From contig DBLF01000123.1 of NCBI GenBank assembly GCA_002297965.1, positions 27,710 to 91,709 of the forward strand: DNA of 64,000 nt. The letters run 5' to 3'. The stretch comes from Candidatus Segatella papionis. Lineage in GTDB: Bacteria > Bacteroidota > Bacteroidia > Bacteroidales > Bacteroidaceae. Shown here one piece after another: positions 62,151 to 64,000 of this stretch. Both the position numbers and the translations under genes were made by a program. Each line of letters opens with the position of its first letter. Position 1 is the stretch's first letter. Below the pieces are notes generated by a model. That model made no database searches, had not been told where the DNA came from, and saw only the letters and a program-made list of their open reading frames with translations.

Positions 62151-63965
62151 ATGAAACGAATCTTATTATTCTTGATGGCTATCACATTCTCGCTCGCTCC
62201 TTTTGCGCAGAAGCATACGCAGAAAAAGCAAGCCAAGAAGACGGTGGTTGCCACAAAACGACGTCCGGCACAAGTAGCTGGCAAGGGCGCAAGGGCGAAT
62301 TCCAAGGCAGCCAGAGTGAATCCCAAGGCTGCTGTAAGGACTAACCGGAAGAGAGGGGCTGCCAAGGCTCCTACGGCGGCAGAACGCCGTGCGGCTACTT
62401 ATAGCAATGCCTCCATCCGAGGATTGCAGGGACAACGTGCCGACATCCAGCGCAGAATCAAGGAGCAGGAACAAGCTTTGCGCCAAAACCAAGCCGACGT
62501 GAAAAAACGCTTGGAAGACCTGATGGTGCTGAATGGCGAAATCGACCAGAGCCAGAAGAAAATAGATGGAATCCAGAAAGACATCCATCACATCGACGGC
62601 AATATCGGCATTCTCCAGGCGCAGCTCAAAACCTTGCAGCAGCAGTTGCAGGACAGAAAGAACAAGTACATACGCTCCATGCGCTATATGAGCCGCCATC
62701 ATACTGTGCAGGACAAGCTGATGTTCATCTTCAGTGCCAAGAACCTGACGCAAATGTATCGCCGCCTCGCGTTCATACGTCAGTATTCTTCTTATCAGAA
62801 AGCACAGGGACAGGCGGTGCAAGCCAAGCAGAACCAGGTGAATGCCAAGCACAAGCAACTGGAGAACGTAAAGGGGCATAAAAGCAATCTGCTATATAAA
62901 GGTAAGCAAGAGAAAACAGCCCTTGTGGGCAAACAGACCCAGCAACAGGTGATGGTGCAAGGACTGCAGAAGCAGCAGAAGACCATCCAGGCTGTCATCG
63001 CCGACCAGCGTCAGAAGGATGCGGCCATCAATGCCCAAATCGACCGTTTGATACAACAAGAGGTGGCGAAGGCTCGTGCCCGTGCCGCAGCCGAGGCAAA
63101 GAAGAAAGCTGCCGCCGCAGCAGCTGCCAAAAAACGTGCCGAGGAGTTGGCACGCAAGAAAGCCGCAGCCGAAGCTGCCGCTCGTGAGAACGCACGCCGC
63201 ATAGCAGAGGCGAAGGCTCGTGCCGCCGCAGCCGAGGAAGCTCGCAGAAAGGCTGCCGAGGAAGCTCGGAAGGCACAGGAGGAAGCCAAGAGAGCACAAG
63301 AGCTGGCACAGGCGCAAGCTGAGGCGAAAGCCAAGGCGAAGGCCCAGGCAGAAGCTCGTGCCAAGGCAGAGGCTGCCAAGCGTGCCGCTGAGGAACAGGC
63401 TGCTCGACAAGCTGCCGCCGAGCAAGCTGCCAAGAAGGCTGAGGCCGACCGACAGGCTGCCGAATTGAAGGCGAAGGCCGACGAGGAACGCAGCAAGCGA
63501 GAAATTGCCGCAGCCAAGAAAAATGCCGACGAGGCCTCTACCTTGAGTTCGGTGGATAGGATGTTGAGCGGCGGATTCGAGTCGAACCGTGGTCGCTTGC
63601 CAATGCCTATCAGTGGTGGCTATCGTATCGTGAGTCACTTCGGACAATATAATGTACAGGGCTTGAAGGGTGTGACCCTCGATAACAAGGGAATCAATAT
63701 CCAGGGCAAGCCAGGCTGTGTGGCTCGCAGCATCTATGATGGCGAAGTGAGTGCAGTGTTTGGCTATGGTGGCATGTGGAACGTGTTGGTTCGCCATGGA
63801 GCCTATATCTCTGTGTATTGCAACCTAAAATCGGTAAGTGTGCATAAGGGACAACATGTAAGCGCCCGTCAGGCACTCGGTGCTGTGGGAGCTGATAACA
63901 TCCTGCAGTTCCAGCTTCGCAAGGAAACAGCCAAGCTGAATCCTGAGGCTTGGCTAGGAAGATAA
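62151..63965 (+). CDS. EnvC-like murein hydrolase activator (degenerate LytM/M23 domain)
   Basis: The 604-residue protein has a signal (MKRILLFLMAITFSLAPFAQ), coiled coils at about 85-200 and 215-300, and a very Ala/Lys/Glu/Arg-rich helix at about 300-465. A C-terminal LytM fold (about 480-604) follows. Zinc-binding residues of active M23 peptidases are replaced: HxxxD reads as TLDNKGINI, the YxHL motif reads YCNL, and HLHF reads LQFQL. It is therefore probably a non-catalytic activator of amidases at the division site, like EnvC. It lies 72 bases after the DUF4292 gene. Confidence 0.88.
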   Translation: MKRILLFLMAITFSLAPFAQKHTQKKQAKKTVVATKRRPAQVAGKGARANSKAARVNPKAAVRTNRKRGAAKAPTAAERRAATYSNASIRGLQGQRADIQRRIKEQEQALRQNQADVKKRLEDLMVLNGEIDQSQKKIDGIQKDIHHIDGNIGILQAQLKTLQQQLQDRKNKYIRSMRYMSRHHTVQDKLMFIFSAKNLTQMYRRLAFIRQYSSYQKAQGQAVQAKQNQVNAKHKQLENVKGHKSNLLYKGKQEKTALVGKQTQQQVMVQGLQKQQKTIQAVIADQRQKDAAINAQIDRLIQQEVAKARARAAAEAKKKAAAAAAAKKRAEELARKKAAAEAAARENARRIAEAKARAAAAEEARRKAAEEARKAQEEAKRAQELAQAQAEAKAKAKAQAEARAKAEAAKRAAEEQAARQAAAEQAAKKAEADRQAAELKAKADEERSKREIAAAKKNADEASTLSSVDRMLSGGFESNRGRLPMPISGGYRIVSHFGQYNVQGLKGVTLDNKGINIQGKPGCVARSIYDGEVSAVFGYGGMWNVLVRHGAYISVYCNLKSVSVHKGQHVSARQALGAVGADNILQFQLRKETAKLNPEAWLGR

Positions 63966-64000
63966 TCTGAATGATAATCTGAATGATAATCAGAAGATAA

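Noticed and set aside
62892..63797. Ser/Leu/Gly-rich and Ala/Ser-rich reverse frames opposite the EnvC-like gene
   Set aside because: They arise from the low-complexity GCN/AAR codons of the Ala/Lys helix.

Overview
The window reads as a chromosome segment of a gut or oral Bacteroidota, most like Prevotella/Segatella (inference). Promoters have the Bacteroidota form (TTTG, about 20 bp, TAnnTTTG). Gene families typical of the order recur: DUF5687, GLPGLI, DUF3109, DUF4292, glycine-lipid acyltransferases and Bacteroidota-type carbohydrate enzymes (GH43, GH3, GH95). The division/cell-wall cluster has the expected order.

Layout. 1-3.1 kb: end of a GH43 enzyme, then a DUF5687 membrane protein with its ABC ATPase. 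3.1-15.4 kb: the most unusual locus. A sensor kinase and OmpR-type regulator are divergent from a tight forward operon. That operon encodes a Trp-rich double-glycine leader peptide, three further double-glycine peptides with an invariant leader and variable Cys-containing cores, each followed by a GLPGLI protein, a C39-like/VKOR/thioredoxin fusion, a TonB-receptor-like outer-membrane barrel, and a C39-peptidase ABC exporter. All four peptide genes are shorter than 60 codons and easily missed. The parts suggest a regulated, disulfide-bonded, leader-cleaved secreted peptide system.

15.6-25 kb: trmB, then a reverse-strand locus with a second carboxypeptidase-regulatory-like barrel, three more GLPGLI proteins, a TPR protein and a membrane-anchored TPR protein with an HTH-like tail. 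No double-glycine peptide was seen there. 25-35 kb: an orphan HipB-like regulator, GH3 glycosidase, nested palindromes, gpmI, ung, DUF3109, and a GH95 enzyme with a lone rhamnosidase-N-like protein.

35-54 kb: gyrB, rpsT, tRNA-Glu, recO, and the reverse-strand dcw cluster rsmH-ftsL-ftsI-murE-mraY-murD-ftsW-murG-murC-ftsQ-ftsA-ftsZ (no mraZ, no murF). 54-64 kb: the glycine-lipid pair glsA/glsB, a 640-bp repeat-rich gap, dgt, and the run dut - TPR protein - DUF4292 lipoprotein - EnvC-like factor.

How the parts may work together. In the peptide locus the exporter would cut after GG and move the peptides out, the VKOR/Trx fusion would form their disulfides, and the two-component system, with four ACATCA/TGATGT half-sites in the divergent promoter, would set expression. 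The role of the GLPGLI proteins (immunity, chaperone or receptor) is unknown. The target and activity of the peptides cannot be read from sequence.
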